A stretch of DNA of 64,000 nucleotides from Georgenia sp. M64 (GTDB taxonomy: Bacteria > Actinomycetota > Actinomycetes > Actinomycetales > Actinomycetaceae): contig NZ_CP145809.1 in the NCBI RefSeq assembly GCF_038049925.1, forward strand, positions 1,798,001 through 1,862,000, written 5' to 3'. The notes under the pieces were generated by a model. It searched no databases and was not told the origin of the DNA. It saw only the letters and a program-made list of their open reading frames with translations. Position 1 is the first letter of the stretch; the number at the start of each line of letters is the position of its first letter. The translations under genes and the position numbers were made by a program. Below, one piece after another: positions 33,830 to 42,890 of this stretch.

Positions 33830-34555
33830 GTGATCCACGTCGGGACGTCGGGCTGGAGCTACGACCACTGGGACGGGGTGCTGTACCCCCCGGGCTCGCC
33901 ACCGCGCGACCGGCTGGCGCACTACGTCGAGCGGTTCGGCACGGTCGAGCTCAATGCCAGCTTCTACCGCTGGCCGCGCGAGGCCGCGTTCGCGAGCTGG
34001 CGCCGCCGCACGCCCGAGGGCTTCCTCCTCTCGGTCAAGGCGCCCCGGGGGCTCACCCACGCCCGGCGCCTGTACGCCCCCGAGCCCTGGGTCGAGCGCC
34101 TTGCGGCGGCGTGGCACACCCTGGGACCGCGCCGGGGTGTGGTGCTCGTCCAGCTCCCGCCCGGGCTCGAGCGCGACGACGCCCGGCTCGGGTACTTCCT
34201 CGGCCGGCTCCCGCCGTGGATGCGGGTGGCGGTCGAGATGCGCCACCCGAGCTGGCACGACGAGGCCGTGCTGGGAATGCTCGAGCACCACGGCGCCGCC
34301 TACTGCGTGATGAGCGGCGCGGGTCTGCCGTGCCTGCTGCGCGCCACCGCGCCGCACGTCTACGTCCGCCTCCACGGGCCCGACCACCACCACCTCTACG
34401 CGGGGGAGTACACCGACGACGACCTGCGGTGGTGGGCCGACCGGCTCCGGGAGTGGGAGGGGGCGGGCCGGGAGGTCTTCGCCTACTTCAACAACGACGG
34501 CGGCGGCAACGCCGTGCGCAACGCCGGCCGGCTCCGCGAGCTGCTGGACGGCTGA
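33830..34555 (+). CDS. DUF72-family protein
   Basis: 241 residues with the DUF72 TIM-barrel-like pattern: HVGTSGWSYDHWDGVLYP at the start, FGTVELNASFYRWP (catalytic-looking E), FLLSVKAPRGLTH, VEMRHPSW and the end FAYFNNDGGGNAVRNA. Members such as YecE have no settled function. The GTG follows GGAAGGGGG; a TAGGCT -10 lies at 33802-33807. The last 73 bases overlap the convergent transglutaminase gene. Confidence 0.9.
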   Translation: MIHVGTSGWSYDHWDGVLYPPGSPPRDRLAHYVERFGTVELNASFYRWPREAAFASWRRRTPEGFLLSVKAPRGLTHARRLYAPEPWVERLAAAWHTLGPRRGVVLVQLPPGLERDDARLGYFLGRLPPWMRVAVEMRHPSWHDEAVLGMLEHHGAAYCVMSGAGLPCLLRATAPHVYVRLHGPDHHHLYAGEYTDDDLRWWADRLREWEGAGREVFAYFNNDGGGNAVRNAGRLRELLDG

Positions 34556-36861
34556 AGCCCGACGGAGCCGACCCGCCGGGCCGTCGCGGCCGTCGCGGCG
34601 CGCGCACCGGCGGCCAGGGCGGCCAGCCGGTCGACGCCGGTGACCGGCACGAGGGCGGCCCGCAGCCGGGCGCGGCGCGAGGCCACCGCCCTGACCTCGG
34701 CCAGGACGGTCTCGACGTCGGCGGTCATGGCGCCCTCACGGACCGGGCCGGGTGCGTAGCGCACGCGCTCGACCCGGTCGGTGATCCGCGCGAGCGCCTC
34801 GGCGCCGGCGCCGTGCAGCGCTGCGGCCCCGACGAGCAGCTCCCGGGAGCGTCGGGGGCTCGCACCCACGGGCACGTCGACGCCCAGGTCGCGCAACGAG
34901 GCCACGAGCAGGTGCCACCGCCCCTCGACCCGGTCCGCGTCGTCCTCGGCGCGTCGCAGCGGCGCGGTCCGTGCGCGCCGGCCGGCGAGAGGTACCAGGA
35001 GGAGGAGCGCGGCCAGCGCGACGACCACCGCGAGGGCGGGCAGGAGCAGGCCACGGACGCGGTCGGTCCAGGAGGAGGTCGTGCCCACCGTGGTGACGTC
35101 GCCGGCGTCGAGCCCCGGGGCCGTCCGGTCGGGGACCACCGGCGCGGCGGTCGAGCCCGGGACCTCGGCCGTCTCGGGTGCGTCCTGGACGAAGTACAGG
35201 GGCCGGTTGCCCGCCCGCTCGGCCGGCGTCGGCTCGAACCGGGTCCAGCCCAGGCCGGTCACGTAGAGCTCGGGCCAGGCGTGCGCGTCGGCGGCGACGA
35301 CGGTCCACGCACCGTCCTCGTCCTGCTCGCCCGGCAGGAACCCCACGGCGAGCCGGGCGGGGATGCCGCTCGCCCGGGCCATCATCACCATGGCGGTGGC
35401 GAACTGCGTGCAGTAGCCGCGACGGGTGGCCAGGAAGTGGCTCACCGGGTCGAGCTCCGCGCCGTCGGGGCCGACGACGGGGTCGGCCAGGGTGAGGCTG
35501 TAGACGAAGGCCTCGCTGCTGAGGAAGGCCTGGATGGCGGTGGCGGCGTCGACCTGGTTGGTGCTCCCGGCGGTGATCTCCCGGGCGAGGGCGGTCACGG
35601 TCTCCCGGGACGCGTCGTCGACGCCGAGGAGGTCGGGGTCGCCCAGCTCCGGCACGGTCCAGGCGCCGGTCCCGGGCGGGAGGCTGCCCACCGTCCGGTA
35701 GGACGTCGCCTCGTAGCTGGCGGGCTGGTCGGTGACGAGGGCGGTGCCGGTGGCGGCGTCCAGGCCCCACGCGATCTCCCCGACGTCGGCGGCGACGAGC
35801 GGGTGCGGCATGGCGACCTGGGGGGCGCTGAGCCGGTTGAGCAGGACGGTCATCGACCACGGTTCCGTCTCGACGCCGACGGGCAGGAGGGGCTCGGGCG
35901 GCGGCGGGTCGCCCATGCGGCGGGCACTGGGCAGCCACCGCCCGTCCTCGTACCGGCTGCTCACCGTCACCCGCAGGGGGCTCGGGCGGCTGGAGTCGGT
36001 CCGGAAGCGCAGCACCGGGGCCTCGCTGCGGGAGGTGAGGTCCTGGGCCAGGTCGAGGGTCTCGGTGAAGGTCACCGGACCCCGCGCCCCCCCGGCCGCC
36101 CGGGCCAGGCCCTCCACCACGGTCGTCGGTGGCAGGTGCGGGACGACCGCCGGGAGGACGGCAGCCAGCGCGACGGTGGCGGCGACGAGGACGCGTCCTC
36201 GCTGGGAGTAGCGCCGCCGGCTGCGCTCGACGGCGGGACCGAGCCAGACCGACGTGGTGAGCTCGTCCGTGCGGGCGGTGGACCAGCCCCGCACCGTGCC
36301 GAGCCCCTCGCGCGCGACCAGCAGCAGCCACACGACGGCGGTGGAGGCGAAGTACCACGGGTGCAGGGCGTCGCCGGTGTTCGAGGCCGTCACCGTCCCC
36401 ACCACGAGGAGCGGGACGCCGGCGAGCGCCGGCGACCGGCCGGTCACCCCGATCGCGTCCACGGCCAGCCCCACCGCGGCGAGAGCGGCGACGACGAGGA
36501 GGACCAGACCGGCCGTGGCCGGCGCCGGGACCTGCTCGTCACGGACGGTCGTGAGGCCCTCGGTCCACAGGGCCGCTGCGGCCGCGAGGGTGCGGGAGGT
36601 GGGCAGGCCGTAGAGGTGGTCGCCGGGCACCAGGAGCCAGGAGAGGACGAGCGTCGCGAGGGTCCCCTGGACCGCGAGGACGGCCGGCGCCGGCAGGCGC
36701 AGGGCCCGTGCGGCGCTGCCGGTCACGGCCACGGTCGCCAGGACGACGAGCAGCGGTCCGACCCAGGGCTGCTCGCGCAGGAGCGGGGTGACCGACCAGC
36801 TCGCCACCGCGGTCGCGAGGGCGGCGAGGAGGGCGTCGGGCCAGCGGCTGCGCTCGTTCAC
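34483..36861 (-). CDS. TgpA-like membrane transglutaminase-domain protein
   Basis: 792 residues. Six or seven membrane helices in the first 245 residues (DUF3488/TgpA N-terminus) are followed by an extracytoplasmic transglutaminase-like core with C484 in RRGYCTQFATA and H527 in ADAHAWPELYV, then WTRFEPTP. One further helix near 603-625 and a cytoplasmic tail (DUF4129-like) end it. The fold suggests a cysteine peptidase or crosslinking enzyme acting outside the membrane. The GTG overlaps the DUF58 stop. The last ~24 codons lie antisense to the DUF72 gene end, so the C-terminus is worth checking. Confidence 0.92.
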   Translation of the reverse strand: MNERSRWPDALLAALATAVASWSVTPLLREQPWVGPLLVVLATVAVTGSAARALRLPAPAVLAVQGTLATLVLSWLLVPGDHLYGLPTSRTLAAAAALWTEGLTTVRDEQVPAPATAGLVLLVVAALAAVGLAVDAIGVTGRSPALAGVPLLVVGTVTASNTGDALHPWYFASTAVVWLLLVAREGLGTVRGWSTARTDELTTSVWLGPAVERSRRRYSQRGRVLVAATVALAAVLPAVVPHLPPTTVVEGLARAAGGARGPVTFTETLDLAQDLTSRSEAPVLRFRTDSSRPSPLRVTVSSRYEDGRWLPSARRMGDPPPPEPLLPVGVETEPWSMTVLLNRLSAPQVAMPHPLVAADVGEIAWGLDAATGTALVTDQPASYEATSYRTVGSLPPGTGAWTVPELGDPDLLGVDDASRETVTALAREITAGSTNQVDAATAIQAFLSSEAFVYSLTLADPVVGPDGAELDPVSHFLATRRGYCTQFATAMVMMARASGIPARLAVGFLPGEQDEDGAWTVVAADAHAWPELYVTGLGWTRFEPTPAERAGNRPLYFVQDAPETAEVPGSTAAPVVPDRTAPGLDAGDVTTVGTTSSWTDRVRGLLLPALAVVVALAALLLLVPLAGRRARTAPLRRAEDDADRVEGRWHLLVASLRDLGVDVPVGASPRRSRELLVGAAALHGAGAEALARITDRVERVRYAPGPVREGAMTADVETVLAEVRAVASRRARLRAALVPVTGVDRLAALAAGARAATAATARRVGSVGLQPSSSSRSRPALRTALPPPSLLK

Positions 36862-38086
36862 GAGCGCACCCGCTCGCCGCGCGTGACCTCGTCCCAGGCC
36901 CGGTGGACGCTCTCGCCGTGCCGGGTGACGTGGCAGTGCCAGCCCGCCGCCCGGGCCCGCGTGGCCGCCTCCTGGGTGCGGCGGCCGGGCACGGTGGCGG
37001 AGGTGAAGGTGGCGGTGTCCAGGAGCAGCAGGAGGCCGACCCCGCCCGGTGGCCGGACGCCGACCAGGCGCGGGAGGTCCTCGCCGAGGCCGTCGGCCAC
37101 GGCCGCGACGGCCATCCCCGCCCGGGCGTGACGCGCGGCGCGCAGGACCCCGGTGAGGTCGCCGTCGTCGGCGCGGGCGAGGGCGAGGTGGCGCAGGACG
37201 GCCTGGACGGGCAGCGGCTCGCGGGCCAGGCCCTCGGCGGCGGTCCCCGCCGACGCCAGCACGAGCGAGAAACCCAGCCGGTGCAGGTGCACCGCGGCCG
37301 AGGCCAGGGCGCTGACGGCCCACTCGAAGGAGCTGTCCTCGCCGCTCCCGCGGTGGGCGGCGGGGCGCGGGTCGAGCACGAGGACGGCGCGGCGGCGGGC
37401 GTGGCGCTCCTCCTGGCGCACCATGAGCTCGCCGCGGTGGGCCGTGGCGGGCCAGTGGATGCGGCGCAGGTCGTCGCCCTCGCGGTAGGAGCGCGTGCTG
37501 GCGTCGTCCTCGCCCTGCGTCCCCACGGAGTGGGGCAGGACCCCCTCGCCGGCGACGCCGAGCCGGCGCAGGACCGCCGGGTCGAGCTCCTCCACCCGGG
37601 GGAGGACGACGACGTCGGCGGTGGCGTGCAGCTGCAGCCGCGAGGTCGTCAGGCCGAACGGGTCCTCCTGGCGCAGGCTCAGCGGGCCGACCCGGTAGCC
37701 CCCCCGGGTGGCACCGCGCACCCGGTAGGACGCCTGGTGGTGCTCGCCGGGGCGCATGTCGGGTAGGAGCAGGCGCGGGGGGCGGCCCAGCGCAGGGTCC
37801 AGGTGCTCCTCGGCGAGCTGCAGGACGGTCGAGGTCGTGCCGGTGTTGCGGATGTCGAGGTGGACGTCGGCGCTCTGCCCCGGTCGCAGCAGGGTGGGGC
37901 TCACGGTCCGGCGCACCGAGATCTGCGGCGTGCGCCGCCACCCGGCGACCAGTGCCAGGACCGGCAGCACGGCGAGCAGGGCGCCGATGCGGGTGATGTC
38001 GGGGAACCCGAGCACCATGCCGACCAGGGAGATCGTCAGTCCCGCGGCCAGGAACGACTGTCCCCGGGTCGTCAGGCGCGGGCTCC

Positions 38087-38090
<4 letters not shown>
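36858..38090 (-). CDS. DUF58-domain membrane protein (MoxR-associated)
   Basis: 410 residues. Two N-terminal helices (SFLAAGLTISLVGMVLGF and IGALLAVLPVLALVAGW), a beta-rich region, then the DUF58 core YREGDDLRRIHWPATAHRGELMVRQ (about 205-229) leading into a VWA-like fold (RAVLVLDPRP). It always travels with MoxR ATPases and transglutaminase-like proteins and is thought to be a partner in assembling or activating envelope complexes. Coupled on both sides by 4-base overlaps. Confidence 0.93.
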
Positions 38091-39067
<977 letters not shown>

Positions 39068-39116
39068 GGCCCGATCGTGCCTCATCGGCAGCCCGCACGG
39101 AAGGGATCGGGACGTC

Positions 39117-39122
39117 TAGGCT
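39117..39122 (+). promoter_or_regulatory. -10 element (TAGGCT) of the leaderless small membrane gene
   Basis: TAGGCT, six bases, then ATG at 39129. The moxR operon promoter must lie close by on the other strand. Confidence 0.55.
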
Positions 39123-39128
39123 GCGGGG

Positions 39129-39407
39129 ATGGCCCATCACCGGGCGCGCGACGCCGGCCGCGGCGCCGCCGCCGTCGCCGGGGTCCTCCTGCTGCTGGTG
39201 CTCCTGCCGGTCTTCCTCTCGTCGGGGCTGCTGGCCCCGGGGTGGGCGGTGGTCGCCCTCGTCGTGGTGTGGGTGGTGGCCCTGGTCCTCGCGGTCCGGT
39301 GGTTCCGCCCGCATCCCGGGCGGGTCCTGGCCCTGCCCTTCGCCCTGGCGGCTGTGTGGCTCGTGACGATGTACGTCGGTGACCTCGTCCTGGGGTGGAC
39401 GGCCTAG
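39129..39407 (+). CDS. Small membrane protein, three helices (92 aa)
   Basis: 92 residues with three hydrophobic stretches (AVAGVLLLLVLLPVFLSSGLL, VVALVVVWVVALVLAV, LALPFALAAVWLVTMYVGDLVLG), separated by short basic turns (RWFRPHPGR). No family recognised. The histidine-rich start MAHHRARDAGR is probably cytoplasmic. It diverges from moxR and its short promoter region suggests possible co-regulation. Confidence 0.7.
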   Translation: MAHHRARDAGRGAAAVAGVLLLLVLLPVFLSSGLLAPGWAVVALVVVWVVALVLAVRWFRPHPGRVLALPFALAAVWLVTMYVGDLVLGWTA

Positions 39408-39428
39408 CGGGCAGCGCCCGCCGACAGG

Positions 39429-39899
39429 TCAGGCGGTCGGGCAGGACGTCTGGCCGACGAGCCGCTGCGTGAGGCCGAAGGCGGCGAAGGAGACGGCGAA
39501 CATCGCACCGGGCACGGCGTGCGCGGGGTTGTTCGCCAGGGTCACCACCGCGCAGACCACGCTGACGGCCGCCAGGGCGGCGCACGTCGAGCAGCCGGTG
39601 TCGACCACCCTGCCGGTGCCGGGGAGCGGGACGTACGAGGCGAGCGTGCCTGCCGCGAGGACGGCGGCCGCGAGCACGAGCGCGCTCCACGCGGGCGGGC
39701 CGTCCCACCCGCCCCCGGCGGCGGCCAGCACGACGGCGAGGACGGGCGCGGCCACGGCGGCGACGAGGAGCCGCCGGGCGGGCCACTGGTCGCGCAGGCG
39801 CGGCGCCGCGACCGGGGCGAGGGCGGGGTTCGTGGTGAGGTCCAGGCGGGTGACGACGGTGTCCTCGGTGGGCGGGACGGGGGCGGACGGGACAGCCAT
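39429..39899 (-). CDS. Four-helix membrane protein with a CSTC motif, under a CsoR-like operator
   Basis: 156 residues; I do not recognise the family. A polar N-terminus of about 42 residues (TTNPALAPVAAPRLRDQWPARR) is followed by four helices (about 44-60, 68-85, 100-118, 126-145). GCSTCAAL at the start of the third helix puts two cysteines in a CxxC pattern and a third cysteine ends the chain in QTSCPTA. Such cysteines could bind copper or carry thiol chemistry. A TATGGT -10 six bases before the ATG overlaps a G-tract palindrome, so metal- or sulfur-responsive control is likely. It diverges from the mini-protein gene at 40013. Confidence 0.8.
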   Translation of the reverse strand: MAVPSAPVPPTEDTVVTRLDLTTNPALAPVAAPRLRDQWPARRLLVAAVAAPVLAVVLAAAGGGWDGPPAWSALVLAAAVLAAGTLASYVPLPGTGRVVDTGCSTCAALAAVSVVCAVVTLANNPAHAVPGAMFAVSFAAFGLTQRLVGQTSCPTA

Positions 39900-39905
39900 G
39901 ACCGC

Positions 39906-39911
39906 ACCATA
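39906..39911 (-). promoter_or_regulatory. -10 element (TATGGT) of the CSTC membrane gene
   Basis: TATGGT on the minus strand, six bases before the ATG at 39899. Its TAT is the end of the palindrome at 39909-39924, so a bound repressor would block it. Confidence 0.6.
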
Positions 39912-39924
39912 CCCCATGGGGTAT
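39909..39924. promoter_or_regulatory. CsoR/CstR-type operator 1
   Basis: ATACCCC-AT-GGGGTAT, a perfect 16-bp palindrome. The A/T-flanked C4/G4 tracts are the hallmark of operators of the CsoR/RcnR/FrmR/CstR family. Same arms as operator 2, 49 bases away. Confidence 0.75.
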
Positions 39925-39957
39925 ACGTCACTCCGCCTCGCGTAGGCTGGACACCAC

Positions 39958-39973
39958 ATACCCCCTGGGGTAT
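39958..39973. promoter_or_regulatory. CsoR/CstR-type operator 2
   Basis: ATACCCC-CT-GGGGTAT, perfect arms identical to operator 1. Its final TAT starts TATAAA (39971-39976), the likely -10 for the mini-protein gene. Confidence 0.75.
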
Positions 39974-39976
39974 AAA
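39971..39976 (+). promoter_or_regulatory. Probable -10 (TATAAA) of the cysteine-rich mini-protein gene
   Basis: TATAAA begins in the last three bases of operator 2, mirroring how TATGGT begins in operator 1. It would leave a ~30-base leader with a GAGGAG ribosome site. An alternative is TAGGCT at 39943-39948, between the operators. Confidence 0.45.
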
Positions 39977-40012
39977 AGTTCGGTACCCGTTCCTGAGACC
40001 GAGGAGAGAACC

Positions 40013-40129
40013 ATGTGCAGTCCCGCTCGATGCAACAGCTGTGGCAAGATCACCTGGACCGGCTGCGGCATGCACGTCGACCAGGTCTTCGCGGGCGTTC
40101 CCACGGAGCAGCGCTGCACCTGCCGCTGA
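40013..40129 (+). CDS. Cysteine-rich mini-protein (38 aa)
   Basis: 38 residues with six cysteines (2, 7, 10, 18, 34, 36) and one histidine (21). The core is CNSCGKITWTGCGMHVDQV, and the end QRCTCR. It resembles very short CxxCGKxTWxGCGxHV proteins I recall from many actinobacteria and fungi, of unknown function; the pattern suggests zinc, copper or persulfide binding. GAGGAG lies six bases before the ATG. It diverges from the CSTC membrane gene and both promoters carry the same G-tract palindrome. Too short for routine gene finders and easily missed. Confidence 0.8.
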   Translation: MCSPARCNSCGKITWTGCGMHVDQVFAGVPTEQRCTCR

Positions 40130-40260
40130 CGCGGACACCCCGACCGACGGCCCGTCGCGACGCCTTCCCCCGGCACGCGGCGGGCCGTCCTCCATGTCCG
40201 GGACCGCGTCGAGGAGCGGTCGCCCGCCACGTCCGGGCGGCTCGGCGGCGTCCGGTCGGC

Positions 40261-41925
40261 TCAGCGGCGGGGCCGGTTCAGCAGGGCGTCCACGAAGACG
40301 GTGCCGATGTCCTCCGGGTCCTGGGCGAGGTAGCTCCGCCCGCCGGTCTGGGCGGAGATGACCCGCAGCTCGGTCTCGTCGGTGCCCGGTCCCATGCCCA
40401 CCGTGATGACCGGTACGGGCCGGTCCGGGTCGCCGGCCGCCTGGAGCTCGGCGAGGAGCTGGTCGAAGCTGATCCCGTCGTCGTCCTCGTTCTTGCCGTC
40501 GGTGAGCAGCACCACCGAGTTGACGAAGCCCGGCTCGTAGCTGTCCTGGACCGTGCGGTACGCCGCGAGCACCGTGTCGTAGAGGCCGGTGTCCCCGTCG
40601 GCGCGGCCGGGCAGGGACTGCGCCGCCGCCAGCAGGGCGTCACGGTGGGTCCCGTCGCCGGCGGGGGAGTCGATCCGGGCGACCGGGACGAGCTCGGTCC
40701 AGTCACGACCCTCGCCGTGGTCGGTCGAGAAGGCCCACAGGCCCACCTGGGAGGTCGGCGGGAACTGCTGCATCGCCACCTGGGCGGCGCCGGCCGCGAG
40801 CTCGATGCGGGACCGCCCGCCCGCGTCGTCGAGCATCGAGCCGGAGATGTCGATGACGGCGAGCATGCGCATGTCCACCGCGACGGTGCGCCACGACGCC
40901 AGGGCCGTCTCGACGGCTCCCGCGGTGGGATCGGGCCTCGGCTCGGTGTCCTCGGGGACGCCCGGCACACCGGGGGAGCCCCCACCGTCGGCGTCGCGGA
41001 AGCCGGCCGCGGCGAGCGCGGCGCGCCCGCCGGGGCCGGTCAGGGCCTCCTCGAGCGCCGCCACGGCGGGTTCGGGTGCCGCGGCGACCCGGACGAAGGG
41101 GAACGCGAACGACCCGGTCCCCTCGGCGGGGACGACGGCGACCAGCGGGGCGCCCGGGTTGTCCGCGAGGTGGCGGAAGAGCCGCTGCTCGCTGGCGGGG
41201 AAGGCGACGGCGTCGGGGGAGTCCGCCCGGTCGAACAGCTCGTCCTCCGTCGTCTCCTGCCGCGAGAGTACGATGGTCGCGCGGCCCAGGGCCTGCTCGC
41301 CCTCGGGCGTGCCGCCGAGCACCTCCCCGGCGCTGACCAGGGCGAGGAGGGAGGCGGTGGACTCCTCGGGATCGGCCATGAGCAGGTCCACCCCGCCGGT
41401 GAGGAACGTCTGCCAGGGCTGGGCCCCGCCGAGCTCCTCGGTCATCGCGCGCGGCAGCGCGATCACGACCGGGCTGGTCGCCAGGACCGGCCCCACCTCG
41501 AGCGCCTCGCCACGCGCGGCCGCGGTGCGCTCAGCCCAGACCGGTGAGTCCGGCACCCACACGTGCGGACCGGTGGCCGTGGCGACGGTGAGCTGCGCGG
41601 CCGTCTCCGCGGCGGGCGCCGCCGTGACCGCGTAGGTCGCGCAGGCCTCCTCCTCGATCTCAGCCGCCACCTCCGCCAGGACCGGTGCCAGGTCGGGCGT
41701 CGTGGTCACCCTCACCTCGGCGGGCTCCTCGCAGGGGGTTGCCGTGGCCGTGGCGGGCGCCGAGGTGGTGGCTGCCTGGCCGCCCGCCCTGTCCCGGCCG
41801 GCGGGCTCGTCGGCGCGCGGCCAGTTCGCCCAGGCGATGCCGCCCAGGACCACGAGCAGAGCGACGAGCGCGGTGGGTGCCACCCACCACAGCCCGCTGC
41901 GCCGCGAGTCGTCGTGCCGACCCAT
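40261..41925 (-). CDS. Membrane-anchored substrate-binding / VWA chimera
   Basis: 554 residues. One N-terminal helix (LWWVAPTALVALLVVLGGIAWA, about 12-33), then a Thr/Ala-rich spacer. Next is a type-II periplasmic-binding-like region (about 65-330, VRVTTTPDLAPVLAEVA to FRDADG). A von Willebrand A domain ends the chain, with the MIDAS DISGSM at 359-364 and VVLLTDGKNEDDDG. The binding domain faces outside. It might capture a ligand and present it to a partner through the metal site. Similar architectures occur in other actinobacteria; function unknown. TAGGTT seven bases before the ATG suggests a leaderless transcript. Confidence 0.9.
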   Translation of the reverse strand: MGRHDDSRRSGLWWVAPTALVALLVVLGGIAWANWPRADEPAGRDRAGGQAATTSAPATATATPCEEPAEVRVTTTPDLAPVLAEVAAEIEEEACATYAVTAAPAAETAAQLTVATATGPHVWVPDSPVWAERTAAARGEALEVGPVLATSPVVIALPRAMTEELGGAQPWQTFLTGGVDLLMADPEESTASLLALVSAGEVLGGTPEGEQALGRATIVLSRQETTEDELFDRADSPDAVAFPASEQRLFRHLADNPGAPLVAVVPAEGTGSFAFPFVRVAAAPEPAVAALEEALTGPGGRAALAAAGFRDADGGGSPGVPGVPEDTEPRPDPTAGAVETALASWRTVAVDMRMLAVIDISGSMLDDAGGRSRIELAAGAAQVAMQQFPPTSQVGLWAFSTDHGEGRDWTELVPVARIDSPAGDGTHRDALLAAAQSLPGRADGDTGLYDTVLAAYRTVQDSYEPGFVNSVVLLTDGKNEDDDGISFDQLLAELQAAGDPDRPVPVITVGMGPGTDETELRVISAQTGGRSYLAQDPEDIGTVFVDALLNRPRR

Positions 41926-41932
41926 GCCCGTG

Positions 41933-41938
41933 AACCTA
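41933..41938 (-). promoter_or_regulatory. -10 element (TAGGTT) of the leaderless VWA gene
   Basis: TAGGTT, seven bases, then ATG at 41925 on the minus strand. Confidence 0.55.
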
Positions 41939-41979
41939 ACGATGCCCCGGCGACGGGGGTACCGCGCGTTCTGGGGGCA

Positions 41980-42432
41980 TCAGCGCGGACGGCGCCCCGG
42001 CACCAGCCGCGGGGTGCGCGCGGCGTAGTGGCGGTAGGGCTCGCCGAAGTGGCGGTGCAGGGCGTCCTCCTCGACCCGTGCCTTCGTGGCGAGGACGCCG
42101 GCCAGGAGCGCGGCGGCGGCGAGCGGGCCTCGGCGTCCGCGCAGCAGGGCCACGCCGAAGGACGCGGTGGCCAGACCGGCGTAGATGGGGTTGCGGGTGT
42201 GGGCGTAGACGCCGGTGGTGATGAGGCCGGCGTCGGCGGGCGGGCGCACACGCGGGGTGATCCGCCGTCCGTGCGGGGCGAGCCCGGCGAGCGAGAGGGC
42301 CCCGCCGGCCAGGGTCAGCGTCCAGGCGAGGCGGCGGGTGGCGGGCGCGGGCCGCCACCGGGCGCGTCCGGGCCACAGCACGCCGGCGAGCGCGGCGGCC
42401 TGGCCGGCCACGAGCAGGTCCGTACGGTCCAT
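41980..42432 (-). CDS. Isoprenylcysteine-carboxyl-methyltransferase-like membrane protein (ICMT/PEMT family)
   Basis: 150 residues with about four helices. TTGVYAHTRNPIYAGL and EEDALHRHFGEPYRHYAARTPRLVP are the paired motifs of this SAM-dependent membrane methyltransferase group (RNPxY binding SAM; E-E and Y-R-R-P-P/F at the end). Actinobacterial members methylate unknown lipids or thiols. The ATG is the first in-frame one after the arfB region; no ribosome site is seen. It is followed by the VWA gene. Confidence 0.85.
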   Translation of the reverse strand: MDRTDLLVAGQAAALAGVLWPGRARWRPAPATRRLAWTLTLAGGALSLAGLAPHGRRITPRVRPPADAGLITTGVYAHTRNPIYAGLATASFGVALLRGRRGPLAAAALLAGVLATKARVEEDALHRHFGEPYRHYAARTPRLVPGRRPR

Positions 42433-42464
42433 CCGCCCAGGGTGCCACCTGCGACCGGCGGCCG

Positions 42465-42890
42465 TCAGTCCGGCGGGCGTCGCCGCAGCTCCTTGGTGGC
42501 GCTGCGGCGCTGCTTGTCCTCCGCCCGGCGGCGCCGCACGCCGCGGGACGGGCGCGAGGCGCGCCGCGCCGGGGGCGGCGGGGCGAGCGCGTCCCGCAGC
42601 AGGGCGAGCAGGCGCTCCTGGGCGGCGCGCCGGTTCTGCAGCTGCGAGCGGTGCTCGGACGCCACCACCGTCAGCACGTCGCCGACGAGCCGTGCGGCGA
42701 GCGCGGCCCGGACCCGCTCGCGCTGAGCGGGGCTGAGCGCGGCGGACCGGGCGACGTCGAACGAGAGCTCGACGCGCGAGTCCGTCGTGTTGACGCCCTG
42801 GCCGCCCGGCCCGCCGGCGCGCGAGAACCGCCACGCCAGGTCGGCGGGGTCGAGGACGACCCTGCCGGTGACCCGCAGCGGATCAGGCAT
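42465..42890 (-). CDS. arfB: ArfB-type peptidyl-tRNA hydrolase (alternative ribosome rescue)
   Basis: 141 residues. GGPGGQGVNTTDSRVEL carries the catalytic GGQ loop of class-I release factors. The basic tail (RRRAEDKQRRSATKELRRRP) enters the empty mRNA channel of stalled ribosomes. ArfB/YaeJ frees ribosomes stalled without a stop codon. ATG start; it overlaps the DUF6328 gene end by eight bases. Confidence 0.95.
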   Translation of the reverse strand: MPDPLRVTGRVVLDPADLAWRFSRAGGPGGQGVNTTDSRVELSFDVARSAALSPAQRERVRAALAARLVGDVLTVVASEHRSQLQNRRAAQERLLALLRDALAPPPPARRASRPSRGVRRRRAEDKQRRSATKELRRRPPD

